A stretch of DNA of 64,000 nt from Jeotgalibacillus salarius (GTDB lineage: Bacteria > Bacillota > Bacilli > Bacillales > Jeotgalibacillaceae): NCBI RefSeq assembly GCF_004405125.1, contig NZ_SORX01000008.1:95058-159057 (forward strand). The letters are read 5' to 3'. The position numbers and the translations under genes are program-made. Positions 51,194 to 59,637 of this stretch are shown in pieces; within the stretch, counting starts at the first letter, position 1, and every line of letters starts with the position of its first letter. Below the pieces are notes generated by a model that searched no databases, was not told where the DNA came from, and was given only the letters and a program-made list of their open reading frames with translations.

Positions 51194-52342
51194 ATGCTAG
51201 ATCCGCTGACGTTAGGTGCCGTTGTCTTTGTACTCGCGATTATATCTTCTATTGTCATGACAATTACCTGGAGAATGAACCTTCAGGAAAGAGGTTTGAA
51301 AATGTGGGCATGGGCAGCGATTATCGGCGGACTGGGCTTTCTCCCACTTCCTTTCGCCCCACTGATTGGCTCATATGCAGCTGTATTAAATAACATCGCG
51401 ACATTGATCGCACCCATTCTGATTCTGGAAGGCATTTTGCGATTCAGAGGTTATCCAAGAGAGCGCTTACGTCGCAATATTTATATACTCGTGATCATTT
51501 ATGCAGTATCTTTCATCTTCATTTTACGTGATTCTCCAAATACCCGATTCTTATTTTACGATTCACTCAATATCGTCATCTTCTATTTGTCTGCGTTCCT
51601 GCTTTTATGGAAATCAGGCGGAGTTGAAAGAAAAATTTACATGCTCTCTGCTATACCATTTGTGATGATCGGCAGTTCTTTTGGAGTAAGATGGTTCCTG
51701 GCGCTGAACGGTTCATTCGAAGCGAACTTTGTTGCCCACCCCTATACGAGCTATTTGTTTTTCGTGGTTATTATCTGGACTGTCGGGTGGACTTACGGTC
51801 TAAGTCTTGCTGTAAACTACCGCAATCATACCAAAGTCATGAAGCTTGCCACTCACGATGACATGACCGGACTCGCTAACCGGAAACACCTGAATCATTA
51901 TCTGGATTCCCTGTTAACAGATGCAGAAACTAGTAACGAGCCTTTCGTTCTGTATTTGCTTGACCTCAATGGGTTTAAGCAAATTAATGATACGTATGGT
52001 CACAATTTCGGTGATCAGGCTATTATTCAAATGGCTGAAACGATTAAGGAACTGATTGATGAACACGATTTTGCTGCACGTCTTGGCGGAGATGAGTTCA
52101 TTATCGTGAGCAGCCGGGTCAGTCTGAATGCAGATGTGAACAAGCTGAAAGAAAAAATCCGAAAATCAATTGAGCGGCCCGCCAGACTTGACGAACAGTT
52201 GATCCAGCTCAGAACCTCCATAGGATACGCAATGTTCCCTGCTGACGGGAAAAACACTGATACGCTGCTGAGTACTGCTGATCAAAGGATGTATCACGAT
52301 AAAACAGCTGATCGTGCACGCTCGACTGTGATGAAGGGTTAG
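51194..52342 (+). CDS. Multi-helix membrane diguanylate cyclase (GGDEF)
   Basis: 382 residues; ATG seven or more bases behind AAGGAGGTGGGA. Seven hydrophobic helices occupy about 5-210, then a GGDEF domain (about 220-380) with intact RLGGDEF and YLLDLNGFKQINDTYGH. A similar membrane sensor precedes GGDEF in several Bacillaceae proteins of unknown signal. It should make c-di-GMP. Not in an operon with nagB: 99 bp separate them and a -10 element TATAAT is at 51153. Confidence 0.88.
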   Translation: MLDPLTLGAVVFVLAIISSIVMTITWRMNLQERGLKMWAWAAIIGGLGFLPLPFAPLIGSYAAVLNNIATLIAPILILEGILRFRGYPRERLRRNIYILVIIYAVSFIFILRDSPNTRFLFYDSLNIVIFYLSAFLLLWKSGGVERKIYMLSAIPFVMIGSSFGVRWFLALNGSFEANFVAHPYTSYLFFVVIIWTVGWTYGLSLAVNYRNHTKVMKLATHDDMTGLANRKHLNHYLDSLLTDAETSNEPFVLYLLDLNGFKQINDTYGHNFGDQAIIQMAETIKELIDEHDFAARLGGDEFIIVSSRVSLNADVNKLKEKIRKSIERPARLDEQLIQLRTSIGYAMFPADGKNTDTLLSTADQRMYHDKTADRARSTVMKG

Positions 52343-52528
52343 TGACGGATCAGAGAGTTGATGCTGACCGTTTTAACATTACCATTGGTCATTCAGTCTG
52401 TATCTCCAATGAAAAACGATGAGTGAATGATTCATCGAGACAGATAATTAAATACAATTCAACCTTCTGAGATTAAAACGGCAAGGTAAATTATCAATTT
52501 CCGGTGCGTTTTCTAAGTATTCGATTAT

Positions 52529-53161
52529 TTATTTAACCACCGGAGCTATTTCATTCGTAGCCCCGGAGTCATCTGACTTTTGACCACTTTCTATCTCTGT
52601 AAATAATGGTGAATGAGCTGCTAATTTACTATGATGATTAACTTGAACATTTAATTTCTGTGCAATTCCTATCACCATTAACTCTAATTCATGATATTCT
52701 TTCTTTGTAATTGGCTGATGTTCGGGTTTCAGGATATACCCCAGCTGTCCGCTTGGTTCAATCGTAGCCCACTGTACTTTTTTCATGTCATCAATCCCGC
52801 TCTGTCTTAACCACATTTCCAACTTATCAACCGGGAGTCTGAGCTTTTTTAAAGTCTGCACACGGAGCTGTCCATTTTCGATCACTACTTTCGATTTCCC
52901 ACTGAAAAAATTTTCTGCTTTGTCCCATTTTATTTGAATAAATTCTATGAACACCAGTGTGCTAATCAATAACCCTGCTACTCCAAATGTTGTCCACAAG
53001 TTCTTGCCCGAAACTGGCTGAATGAGCAGACTTCCAATCGATATCATGATAATCGTCTGCGCAATGGTCATCTGCGAAATCGATTTCCTGCCTGAAACCC
53101 TAAGCAGTACGACTCCTATTGTAACAATTAATATTGCTTTCCAAATCCAGTCCAATTCCAA
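52529..53161 (-). CDS. DUF421 membrane protein (YetF family)
   Basis: 210 residues, three N-terminal helices and a soluble DUF421 domain. The signature RVSGRKSISQMTIAQTII, the GKSKVVIENGQL strand and the SGIDDMKKVQWATIEPSGQLGYI stretch match YetF/YkjA proteins, which sit in spore or vegetative membranes in Bacillus and whose function is unknown. The tail (GQKSDDSGATNEIAPVVK) is longer and more acidic than usual. Confidence 0.88.
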   Translation of the reverse strand: MELDWIWKAILIVTIGVVLLRVSGRKSISQMTIAQTIIMISIGSLLIQPVSGKNLWTTFGVAGLLISTLVFIEFIQIKWDKAENFFSGKSKVVIENGQLRVQTLKKLRLPVDKLEMWLRQSGIDDMKKVQWATIEPSGQLGYILKPEHQPITKKEYHELELMVIGIAQKLNVQVNHHSKLAAHSPLFTEIESGQKSDDSGATNEIAPVVK

Positions 53162-53217
53162 AGCTCATCACTCCCTTTGTGATAGCATGGCTCATCATGC
53201 GAGCTCTATGTAAATAA

Positions 53218-53239
53218 AAATCCCTAAACAAAGGGATTT
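53218..53239 (-). terminator. Rho-independent terminator
   Basis: Arms AAATCCCT / AGGGATTT plus T-run on the minus strand, six bases beyond the YndM-like stop. Confidence 0.75.
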
Positions 53240-53244
53240 AAGTA

Positions 53245-53610
53245 TTATACATTTGGCGAAGGCACTTCAGTTTCTTGAAACAGATTGTTAATCAACCATT
53301 TGTGATAAAAATATTCTCCTGCCGTCAGAATCAGGGCTGCTGCAATCGCTTCACCCATCACGTTGTTATAACCAAGAAGGACGAGTGTAAACCAGATCAC
53401 AAGCGTACCCAGAATCAAGTCTCCAATTGTGCCAATCGTATTTCCTGCATTTCTGACGACCAGCATATCCCCAATATAAGCAACTACGTATAAAATCACT
53501 GCAACAATCGTAGCGTCTACAAATGTCACTTGGTTAAAACCTGTTAGCACAATCCAGATAACCGGAAACAAGAGAAGTGCTTTAATCAACATTGATTTCC
53601 CATGATTCAT
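53245..53610 (-). CDS. YndM-family membrane protein (DUF2512)
   Basis: 121 residues with four membrane helices: motif HGKSMLIKALLLFPVIWIVL at the start, DATIVAVILYVVAYIGDMLV, DLILGTLVIWF and AAALILTAGEYFYHKWL. This is the DUF2512/YndM family, whose members are sporulation-associated in Bacillus. Function unknown. The gene is monocistronic, with a terminator right behind it. Confidence 0.85.
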   Translation of the reverse strand: MNHGKSMLIKALLLFPVIWIVLTGFNQVTFVDATIVAVILYVVAYIGDMLVVRNAGNTIGTIGDLILGTLVIWFTLVLLGYNNVMGEAIAAALILTAGEYFYHKWLINNLFQETEVPSPNV

Positions 53611-53714
53611 GTCTTCACACCTCCTGTCCTACCCCACTTAAGTTTCCCATTGTAAAAGTTACTCATACAAATGAACTGATGCTAATAGAGGTCATCATAT
53701 CCAACTGCAGAAAA

Positions 53715-53759
53715 GATCAGAGAAGCCCGGTGTCTTATCGACACCGGGCTTCTCTGATC
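53715..53759. terminator. Long perfect palindromic terminator
   Basis: Twenty-base perfect arms (GATCAGAGAAGCCCGGTGTC and its complement) with a five-base loop. It follows the ThrE-like gene, whose stop codon overlaps it; the AAAAG on the left gives a T-run on the minus strand. Confidence 0.9.
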
Positions 53760-54201
53760 AACCAATTCTCTTCAAACGGCTCTGTTTCATAATCTGACTG
53801 ATCACTTCTGACAGCACGATCCCCATTGCAATGGAACCCGAGATCATAAATGCTTTTGCTGCAAAAGCAAGCGCTTCGCTGTAGTCATTTGTCACGAATG
53901 ACCGCATTGCATTATACGCTGTTCCTCCTGGGACAAGCGGGATAATGCCGGACACGATATAAATAATAATCGGTGCTTTATAGACGCGGGAGAAAACCTG
54001 GCTGATCACTGCAATCATGAATGCTGCAGCAACGGTGGCAGGTACCTCTCCAATTCCCTGGAGCGTCAATATGAAGTATGCCATCCAGCCCATCATACCA
54101 ACTGCGCCGCATTTCCATAATGCTTCTCTCGGTGCATTAAATATGATTCCGAACCCAGCTGCCGCGATAAAACTCGTCACAATATTGATTAAAATATCCA
54201 C
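53758..54201 (-). CDS. Threonine/serine exporter subunit (ThrE_2/YjjB type)
   Basis: 147 residues with four or five helices of the DUF3815 (ThrE_2) family: MGWMAYFILTLQG, FSRVYKAPIIIYIVSGIIPLVPGGTAYNAMRSF and a C-terminal helical pair. Works with the larger ThrE/YjjP-type partner encoded 15 bp upstream, as a two-component amino-acid exporter. It carries the P-G-G-T/S motif conserved in both halves. Confidence 0.88.
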   Translation of the reverse strand: MDILINIVTSFIAAAGFGIIFNAPREALWKCGAVGMMGWMAYFILTLQGIGEVPATVAAAFMIAVISQVFSRVYKAPIIIYIVSGIIPLVPGGTAYNAMRSFVTNDYSEALAFAAKAFMISGSIAMGIVLSEVISQIMKQSRLKRIG

Positions 54202-54216
54202 AGGTCATCCCCCCTT

Positions 54217-54993
54217 CTATAACATCGTCACGACAACTGCTATCCCTGAACCAATCGCAAATGCGGTCAGGAAAGCTTCTGCCCCTTTAGATAAGCCAGA
54301 TATAAAATGTCCCGCGATCAGATCCCTGACTGCGTTTGTAATTAACAGGCCGGGTACGAGCGGCATCACGGACCCGATAATAATTTTATCAAGCTCCTGC
54401 CCAAGTCCTGTCGCAACCGCCCCTGCAGCAAGTAATCCAATCACGAGTGCTGCCATAAACTCTGAGAAGAACTTGATGAGGACGAGATCGTGCACATAGA
54501 CAACGCTCGCAAATCCAAGCCCGCCAATGATAATTGCGGGAATAAAATCCGCCCACGATCCCTGGAACATCATGAGAAAACAGCCACTCGAAATCGCCGC
54601 GGCGGCAATACGCGTTTTTAATGAATAGGTTTCATCATCTTTATAAATTCTTTTTAAAATCCGGTAAGCCTGCGGGACGTCGAGCTCCCCGTTCGCAATC
54701 CGGCGTGAGGTGCTGTTCACAAGCATGACCTTTTTCAAGTCGGTGGTACGGTCGGAAATCCTGATCAGTTTGGTCTTGGTTGGCTCTTCCGTCTCAATCG
54801 AGAACATGATACCGGTTGGCGTGACATAGCTGTGAGACTCTTTAATCCCATAATTCTTCGCGATACGCATCATCGTATCTTCGACGCGATATGTTTCAGC
54901 TCCGCTTTCAAGCATGATTTTTCCCGCTAAAAGACAGACGTCCATGATGTCGTACTGTTCCTCTAAATATTGTTCCATGTCTTCAATCTCCAT
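54217..54993 (-). CDS. Threonine/serine exporter subunit (ThrE/DUF1212, YjjP type)
   Basis: 258 residues. A soluble N-terminal part (about 1-110) with LLAGKIMLESGAETYRVEDTM, conserved in the DUF1212 family, and five helices ending PLVPGLLITNAVRDLIAGHFISG. Start ATG behind GGAGGTGGTGACGGT. With the YjjB-type partner it forms an exporter of threonine, serine or small dicarboxylates (YjjPB exports succinate in E. coli). Two-gene operon. Confidence 0.9.
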   Translation of the reverse strand: MEIEDMEQYLEEQYDIMDVCLLAGKIMLESGAETYRVEDTMMRIAKNYGIKESHSYVTPTGIMFSIETEEPTKTKLIRISDRTTDLKKVMLVNSTSRRIANGELDVPQAYRILKRIYKDDETYSLKTRIAAAAISSGCFLMMFQGSWADFIPAIIIGGLGFASVVYVHDLVLIKFFSEFMAALVIGLLAAGAVATGLGQELDKIIIGSVMPLVPGLLITNAVRDLIAGHFISGLSKGAEAFLTAFAIGSGIAVVVTML

Positions 54994-55091
54994 ACCGTCA
55001 CCACCTCCGTACCATTTCAGTGCTATTAGTGTAGCATGATTTATTTAAGTATGGGTGATTGAAATTCATTGTGCGAGAGTCTGACGAGTGA

Positions 55092-55302
55092 TGGGGATGT
55101 GGGGTTGTGCATCCAATTTGGGTTTTTGTGACGTCAACTCCTGACGTTGTGCACTCAACCCGGGTGTGTCGTCCACTCATTCCGGAAAGTTGCGCACTCA
55201 ACAGCAAATATCGTTCAGTTCACGCGAAAGCGGCTTTGCATGCAGTTGGGTAACAGGCTTTTCGGTTTCTTAAGGGCATGAAGTGGGTGGGTGGTACGAC
55301 TT
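55092..55302. repeat. Left 211-bp direct repeat made of 21-bp units
   Basis: Pairs without any gap with 57182-57392 (constant offset of 2090 bp, roughly 85% identical by eye). Its first half consists of 21-bp units with a GTTGTGCACTCAAC core, starting about 55100 (phases 21 bp apart: GTTGTGCATCC, TTTGTGACGTC, GTTGTGCACTC, GTCGTCCACTC, GTTGCGCACTC). Beyond 55302 a second series (ATTGCTACCGCCT..., about 21-22 bp) continues to about 55440. No credible gene. Confidence 0.8.
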
Positions 55303-55485
55303 CGCGGATGGATACGAAGTCAGAAATGCGGGATTGCTACCGCCTAGCAGGCCATTGCTGCGGCTTCGCGGGTGGATTGCTACCAGTTGGGCAAAAATCG
55401 CTGCATTTCAAACTCGAAAAACGATTTCAGGTAAAGTTTTTACACTATCCACAGCATTTACCCACATCTGTGCAGAAAAAAGTGA

Positions 55486-55520
55486 TTGACGAACTCCATA
55501 AAAAGTGTAAAATTACACTA
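55486..55520 (+). promoter_or_regulatory. Promoter with overlapping palindromic operator of the XRE gene
   Basis: TTGACG at 55486, 16 bases, TAAAAT at 55508. The perfect 16-bp palindrome AGTGTAAAATTACACT (55505-55520) covers the -10. It is well placed for autorepression by the XRE regulator encoded 35 bp downstream. Confidence 0.65.
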
Positions 55521-55554
55521 ATAGGTTATTTTGAAACTAAAAGAGGTGACGAAA

Positions 55555-56016
55555 ATGAATAAAGAACAGGTTATACACATTATCGCAGAGAAAATGAAAC
55601 TGATCAGAACGGAAAGTGGATATTCACAGGACAGAATGGCGGAGCTTCTGGGGATATCTAAAAAAACGCTTGTGCAAATCGAAAAAGACCGCTCATTACC
55701 AGGCTGGAATACTGTAGTGGCAGTGACTGCCTTATTTCATCAGAGTGAAGTTTTACAAAACAGTCTGGGTGACGAGCCGCTTGAAGTGATCAGGCTGGTC
55801 ACGTTTGAGCATGCTGAAGAACCATTTAGCCGGACGCTTGGCGGAAAGGTGTGGTGGAAGGAAATCAAGTCAGCTGGTCCCTATACACTTCAGCAGAATT
55901 TGATCAGCAAGCACTTTCGGATTCTTGATCAGGCGCACTTCAGATGGTTAAGTACGTTTGATGAAAGTGAAGCATTCACACGACTGGAGGAATTATCAGA
56001 TGGAAAAAGGACCTAA
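55555..56016 (+). CDS. XRE-family transcriptional regulator
   Basis: 153 residues from the ATG at 55555 behind AGAGGTGACG; a frame extension upstream lacks a ribosome binding site. The N-terminal HTH (about 10-70) reads IRTESGYSQDRMAELLGISKKTLVQIEKDRSLPGWNTVV. The remaining 85 residues (EVIRLVTFEHAEEPFSRTLGGKVWWKE...) form an uncharacterised domain, perhaps a sensor. It overlaps the following PstS-like gene by 17 bases. The palindrome at 55505-55520 is a plausible binding site. Confidence 0.85.
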   Translation: MNKEQVIHIIAEKMKLIRTESGYSQDRMAELLGISKKTLVQIEKDRSLPGWNTVVAVTALFHQSEVLQNSLGDEPLEVIRLVTFEHAEEPFSRTLGGKVWWKEIKSAGPYTLQQNLISKHFRILDQAHFRWLSTFDESEAFTRLEELSDGKRT

Positions 56017-57172
56017 GCACGACTTGTTAAGACTGGTTGCAGCAGTATTTGTTGGGGCGGCTGCGCTCTTTTTTGTCAGCATCGCAAGCCTCTTCTCCTA
56101 CATGGCCGCAGGGGAACGTGCGATGCACACTGTGATTGGGGTCAGCATCGCATTGTACATATTGTTTATCCTCAGACTTTTCCGGCTGGCTCAGGGGAAA
56201 AAGCTCGCTTATACAGCCGCAGGTCTGGCTGCAGCGATTGCTGTGACCATCGGCAGCATGGCAGCCTATGACGCCTATATTGAAAGTATCACAAACTCTG
56301 CGGAAGTGGATCTGACGGAGTATGAACCGTTCCAGTCTGATACAAAAGCTGTATCCATGTCCGAAGAAGCATCACTTCATTTAGAGGATGATCTACCTAA
56401 ACTGGACGGTGCAACCGCACTTTATCCACTATATTCAGCGTTTGTTCAGGCAGTCTACCCTGAAGACGATTATCCACATGTGGGTAACTCTTATCACACA
56501 GTGATGTCCACGAAAACGGACAACGCTTATCGCAGACTGATTGAAGAAGAAGTTGATATTATTTTTACCGCAGGACCTTCTGAAAGACAGGAACTTGCAG
56601 TTGAAGATGCCGGTCTCGAATTTGATATGACCCCGATCGGCCGGGAAGCTTTCGTGTTTTTTGTAAATGCGAAAAATCCTGTTGACTCTTTAACAATTGA
56701 AGAAATTCAGGATATTTACTCCGGAAAGATTACAAACTGGAATGAAGTCGGCGGTAAGAATCAGGAAATCCAGGCGTTCCAGCGTCCGGAAGACAGCGGC
56801 AGCCAGACTGGGCTTGAAAAACTGATGTATGGCATTCCTATCATGGAAGCACCGGGTGATGAAATCGTGACCGGTATGGGGGGGATTATCAAAGAAACAT
56901 CTGATTACCAGAATCACGGGAACGCAATCGGTTATTCGTACAGATTCTTTTCTACAGAAATGGTGAGGAATGGGGATATCAAACTGCTGGCAATTGAAGA
57001 TGTCCACCCTTCAGCCGAATCAATACGTGATGACAGTTATCCACTTTCAGCTGAGTTCTATGCGATTACAGTTGGTGAACAGTCAGAAAATGAACAGAAG
57101 CTGATTGACTGGATTCTATCTGATGAGGGGCAGTGGATTGTGGAGGAGACAGGGTATGTGAGTGTTGAGTGA
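56000..57172 (+). CDS. Membrane-anchored PstS-like phosphate-binding protein
   Basis: 390 residues from the ATG at 56000 behind GGAGGAATTATCAG. Three membrane helices in the first 110 residues (LVAAVFVGAAALFFVSIASLF, HTVIGVSIALYILFIL, AAIAVTIGSMAA), then a PBP2 domain: LDGATALYPLYSAFVQAVYP (in place of the usual GST/S phosphate loop), FVNAKNPVDSLTIEEIQDIYSGKITNWNEVGGKNQEIQAFQRPEDSGSQTGLEKLM, a classic PstS second lobe. Unlike a transporter lipoprotein it is held by several helices and has no pstC/A/B nearby, so a sensing role is possible. Confidence 0.85.
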   Translation: MEKGPKHDLLRLVAAVFVGAAALFFVSIASLFSYMAAGERAMHTVIGVSIALYILFILRLFRLAQGKKLAYTAAGLAAAIAVTIGSMAAYDAYIESITNSAEVDLTEYEPFQSDTKAVSMSEEASLHLEDDLPKLDGATALYPLYSAFVQAVYPEDDYPHVGNSYHTVMSTKTDNAYRRLIEEEVDIIFTAGPSERQELAVEDAGLEFDMTPIGREAFVFFVNAKNPVDSLTIEEIQDIYSGKITNWNEVGGKNQEIQAFQRPEDSGSQTGLEKLMYGIPIMEAPGDEIVTGMGGIIKETSDYQNHGNAIGYSYRFFSTEMVRNGDIKLLAIEDVHPSAESIRDDSYPLSAEFYAITVGEQSENEQKLIDWILSDEGQWIVEETGYVSVE

Positions 57173-57181
57173 ACAGCTACT

Positions 57182-57392
57182 TGGGGATATGGGGTTGTGC
57201 ATCCGAATCAGATTTTTGTGACGTCAACTTCGCACGTTGCACACTCAACCCGGGTGTGTCGTGCACTCAGTCCGGAAAGTTGTGCACTCAACAGTAAATA
57301 ATGTGCAGTTCACGCGGAAGCAGCTCTGCATGCAGTTGAGTAACGGGCTTTTCGGTTTCTTAAGGGCGTGAAGTGGGCAGGTGCTTCGACTT
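57182..57392. repeat. Right 211-bp direct repeat made of 21-bp units
   Basis: Second copy of 55092-55302 in the same orientation, beginning ten bases after the stop codon of the PstS-like gene. As on the left, it continues into ATTGCTACC-type units (to about 57475). Confidence 0.8.
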
Positions 57393-57531
57393 TACAGGTA
57401 AATACGTGATTGCTACCACCTGGCCGGAGCATTGCTACGACTTCGCGGGTGGATCGCTACCGCTCGGGCGCAGATTGATACTATTTACGCCAAAACAGCT
57501 ACAACTTCGTCCGCGCACCCAAAACATTTAA

Positions 57532-57567
57532 AAAAGCTGCCCGGAAACTACGTTCCAGACAGCTTTT
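57532..57567. terminator. Rho-independent terminator
   Basis: Arms AAAAGCTGcccGGAA / TTCCagaCAGCTTTT with A/T tracts. It follows the oxidoreductase gene on the minus strand. Confidence 0.75.
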
Positions 57568-57575
57568 AAACATTT

Positions 57576-58574
57576 CTATTCCCCTGTAACCTTCACCAGC
57601 ACACGACCGCGGATCTTACTCTCAATAATTTCCGCCATTGCCTGCGGAACATCCTCAAGCTCAACTTCCCGGTAGACCATTTCTTCAAGGTTATCAGGTT
57701 TTAAATCCGATCCCAGACGCTGCCAGACCTTTTCGCGAAGCGGCATTGCACAGTAAGCCGAGTCTACTCCCAGCAGACTGACGCCTCTCAGAATAAATGG
57801 ATGAACAGTCGCCGGAATCTTTGTACCACCAGTCAGTCCACTGACTGCAACCGCTCCGTTTTGCTTCATCTTGCTTAAAACTGATGCCAGACTGTCTCCT
57901 CCAACCGGATCTACAGCACCCGCCCAAACACCCTTATTAAGAGGTCTGATCTTCCCGCCATCATACACGTCATCACGCGAAATCACTTTTGCAGCACCGA
58001 GGGATTTCAGGTAGTCGTGCTCTGACGATTTCCCGCTGCTTGCTGTCACCTGATATCCTTTTGCTGCAAGCATTGCAACTGCCATACTGCCAACGCCGCC
58101 TGTTGCACCAGTCACCAGCACGTCTCCGGAGTCAGGTGTAACATCCTCTTTTTCCAATCTATGTACAGATAGCGCTGCCGTAAATCCTGCCGTACCAAAG
58201 ATCATTGATTCTCTTAAAGAAAGTCCTTCAGGCAACGGAACGACCCAGTCAGCCGGGATGCGGGCATATTCACTATAGCCGCCAAAGTGCGTCACGCCAA
58301 TATCATAGCTCGTTGCAATAACCCGATCCCCTTTTTTAAAACGGCTGTCTTCTGATGACTCCACGGTTCCTGACAAATCAATCCCCGGAATAAAAGGATA
58401 CGACTGGACAATCTTGCCGTCTTTTAAACCTGCAAGGCCATCTTTAAAGTTGACGCTAGAATACGCAACCTTAATTAGCACTTCACCTTCAGGCAGCTGA
58501 TCTTCTGTAACATCTTTCACCTTCGATTCTACCTGATCGTTTTTCAAATCCACCATTACTGCTTTAAATGCCAT
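57576..58574 (-). CDS. Acryloyl-CoA reductase/quinone oxidoreductase (YhdH-YhfP family)
   Basis: 332 residues, zinc-free medium-chain dehydrogenase. N-terminal GroES-like part with NFKDGLAGLKDGKIVQSYPFIPGIDLSGTV, the YhdH signature, and a Rossmann domain with VTGATGGVGSMAVAMLAAKGYQVTASSGK. The AcuI/YhdH subgroup reduces acryloyl-CoA to propanoyl-CoA with NADPH; B. subtilis YhfP has the same architecture. ATG behind GGGAGGAAATTGAA. It is the last gene of a unit with the glycosylase (20 bp gap). Confidence 0.9.
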   Translation of the reverse strand: MAFKAVMVDLKNDQVESKVKDVTEDQLPEGEVLIKVAYSSVNFKDGLAGLKDGKIVQSYPFIPGIDLSGTVESSEDSRFKKGDRVIATSYDIGVTHFGGYSEYARIPADWVVPLPEGLSLRESMIFGTAGFTAALSVHRLEKEDVTPDSGDVLVTGATGGVGSMAVAMLAAKGYQVTASSGKSSEHDYLKSLGAAKVISRDDVYDGGKIRPLNKGVWAGAVDPVGGDSLASVLSKMKQNGAVAVSGLTGGTKIPATVHPFILRGVSLLGVDSAYCAMPLREKVWQRLGSDLKPDNLEEMVYREVELEDVPQAMAEIIESKIRGRVLVKVTGE

Positions 58575-58593
58575 TTCAATTTCCTCCCTTTAT

Positions 58594-59178
58594 TTACCTC
58601 GAAATATACGAATTGCCCTTAATCCAGAACCGCCACGGATAATCACGGGCCTCACCGGTATTATCAATGCCGATCCTCGGCCCTGTCACAATCTCAAAGT
58701 CCTTCTGCGCCCAACCATCAAAAATTTGCAGCGGCGGCACAGTATAATGTGAGCCATAATCGTTCATTGCAATACCCAATGCCTTTGTCAGCTTGCCGGG
58801 GCCATTCGTCCATTCAATCTGCTTTCTCCCCGGACGCCTTTCTTCCATTAAATGAAGTCCTTCAACAGGCTCCACTGCACGGATTAACACTGCCTGAGGC
58901 GTATCAACCTCAGCAGCCACAACATTTACAAGCGTATGTGTGTGCATTTGATACGTGTACACTGAACCCGCTTTGCCAAACATAATTTCAGTCCGGCGCG
59001 TACGGCGGTTTCCATAACTGTGCGCCGCGCGGTCTTCAGCACCCATATACGCCTCAGTTTCAACAATAATGCCTGACGCTCTGCCCTCTGGCGTATCCTT
59101 CACGAGCAATTTTCCAAGAAGCGCCTCCGACAGCTCCAGTGCATCTTTATCATAAAAAGACTGTTTCAGCGGTTTCAT
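58594..59178 (-). CDS. DNA-3-methyladenine glycosylase (MPG/AAG family)
   Basis: 194 residues from the ATG at 59178 (a GTG one codon up is possible). Conserved blocks: ALLGKLLV, ETEAYMGAEDRAAHSYGNRRTRRTEIMFG (catalytic Glu in TEAY), VYTYQMHTHTLVNVVA and TNGPGKLTKALGI. Removes alkylated purines (3-methyladenine, hypoxanthine) in base excision repair; B. subtilis homologue YxlJ. Its upstream region carries the short REP hairpin copy 11. Confidence 0.92.
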   Translation of the reverse strand: MKPLKQSFYDKDALELSEALLGKLLVKDTPEGRASGIIVETEAYMGAEDRAAHSYGNRRTRRTEIMFGKAGSVYTYQMHTHTLVNVVAAEVDTPQAVLIRAVEPVEGLHLMEERRPGRKQIEWTNGPGKLTKALGIAMNDYGSHYTVPPLQIFDGWAQKDFEIVTGPRIGIDNTGEARDYPWRFWIKGNSYISR

Positions 59179-59246
59179 CACGATCCCACACTTTCTTTGT
59201 TTAATACTTCTCTCTTTCCCTAAATGATTCCTGCTTAAAACACAAT

Positions 59247-59320
59247 GAGCACTGTGGGGACGGAGGTGAAAGTGTCATTTCATGACACTTTCACCTCCGT
59301 CCCCACCATGCACATGCATA
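59247..59320. repeat. REP-like hairpin, copy 11 (short form)
   Basis: Perfect 25-bp arms (GTGGGGACGGAGGTGAAAGTG... and its complement) around TTC, at 59254-59278 and 59282-59306, flanked by GAGCAC and CATGCACATGCAT. It is the most complete palindrome of the family. Confidence 0.9.
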
Positions 59321-59328
59321 AACGCAAA

Positions 59329-59364
59329 AAAACACCCGCTCCTCAAAAGAGAAGCGGGTGTTTT
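59329..59364 (-). terminator. Rho-independent terminator of cspD
   Basis: Arms AAAACACCCGCT / AGCGGGTGTTTT with T-run on the minus strand, after cspD. Confidence 0.9.
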
Positions 59365-59376
59365 GAAAGTGTAAAA

Positions 59377-59577
59377 TTATAATTTTACAACGTTAGCAGC
59401 TTGGTCGCCACGGTTGCCTTGAGTGATTTCAAAGCTAACTTTTTGACCTTCTTCAAGAGTTTTGAATCCGTCGCCAGTGATAGCTGAGAAATGTACGAAT
59501 ACATCTTCGCCGCCGTCTACTTCGATAAATCCAAATCCTTTTTCTGCATTAAACCATTTTACTGTACCTTCATTCAT
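59377..59577 (-). CDS. cspD: Cold-shock protein (CspD/CspB type)
   Basis: 66 residues from the ATG at 59577 behind GGAGGAATTACCC. A single cold-shock domain: [16 protein letters not shown] (RNP1), DVFVHFSAI (RNP2) and [10 protein letters not shown] at the end. Binds single-stranded RNA or DNA and acts as an RNA chaperone and anti-terminator. The sequence is closest to Bacillus CspD. Upstream is a nested palindrome (59638-59698) that may be part of its 5' leader or promoter. Confidence 0.93.
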   Translation of the reverse strand: MNEGTVKWFNAEKGFGFIEVDGGEDVFVHFSAITGDGFKTLEEGQKVSFEITQGNRGDQAANVVKL

Positions 59578-59637
59578 GGGTAATTCCTCCACTGTGTTCT
59601 AAGTTTTACTTAATAGCTGAGTAAAAACAAGATAATC

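Noticed and set aside
55278-55562. Frames within the repeat left of the XRE gene
   Set aside because: They translate 21-bp repeat units; the XRE start is set by AGAGGTGACG before 55555.
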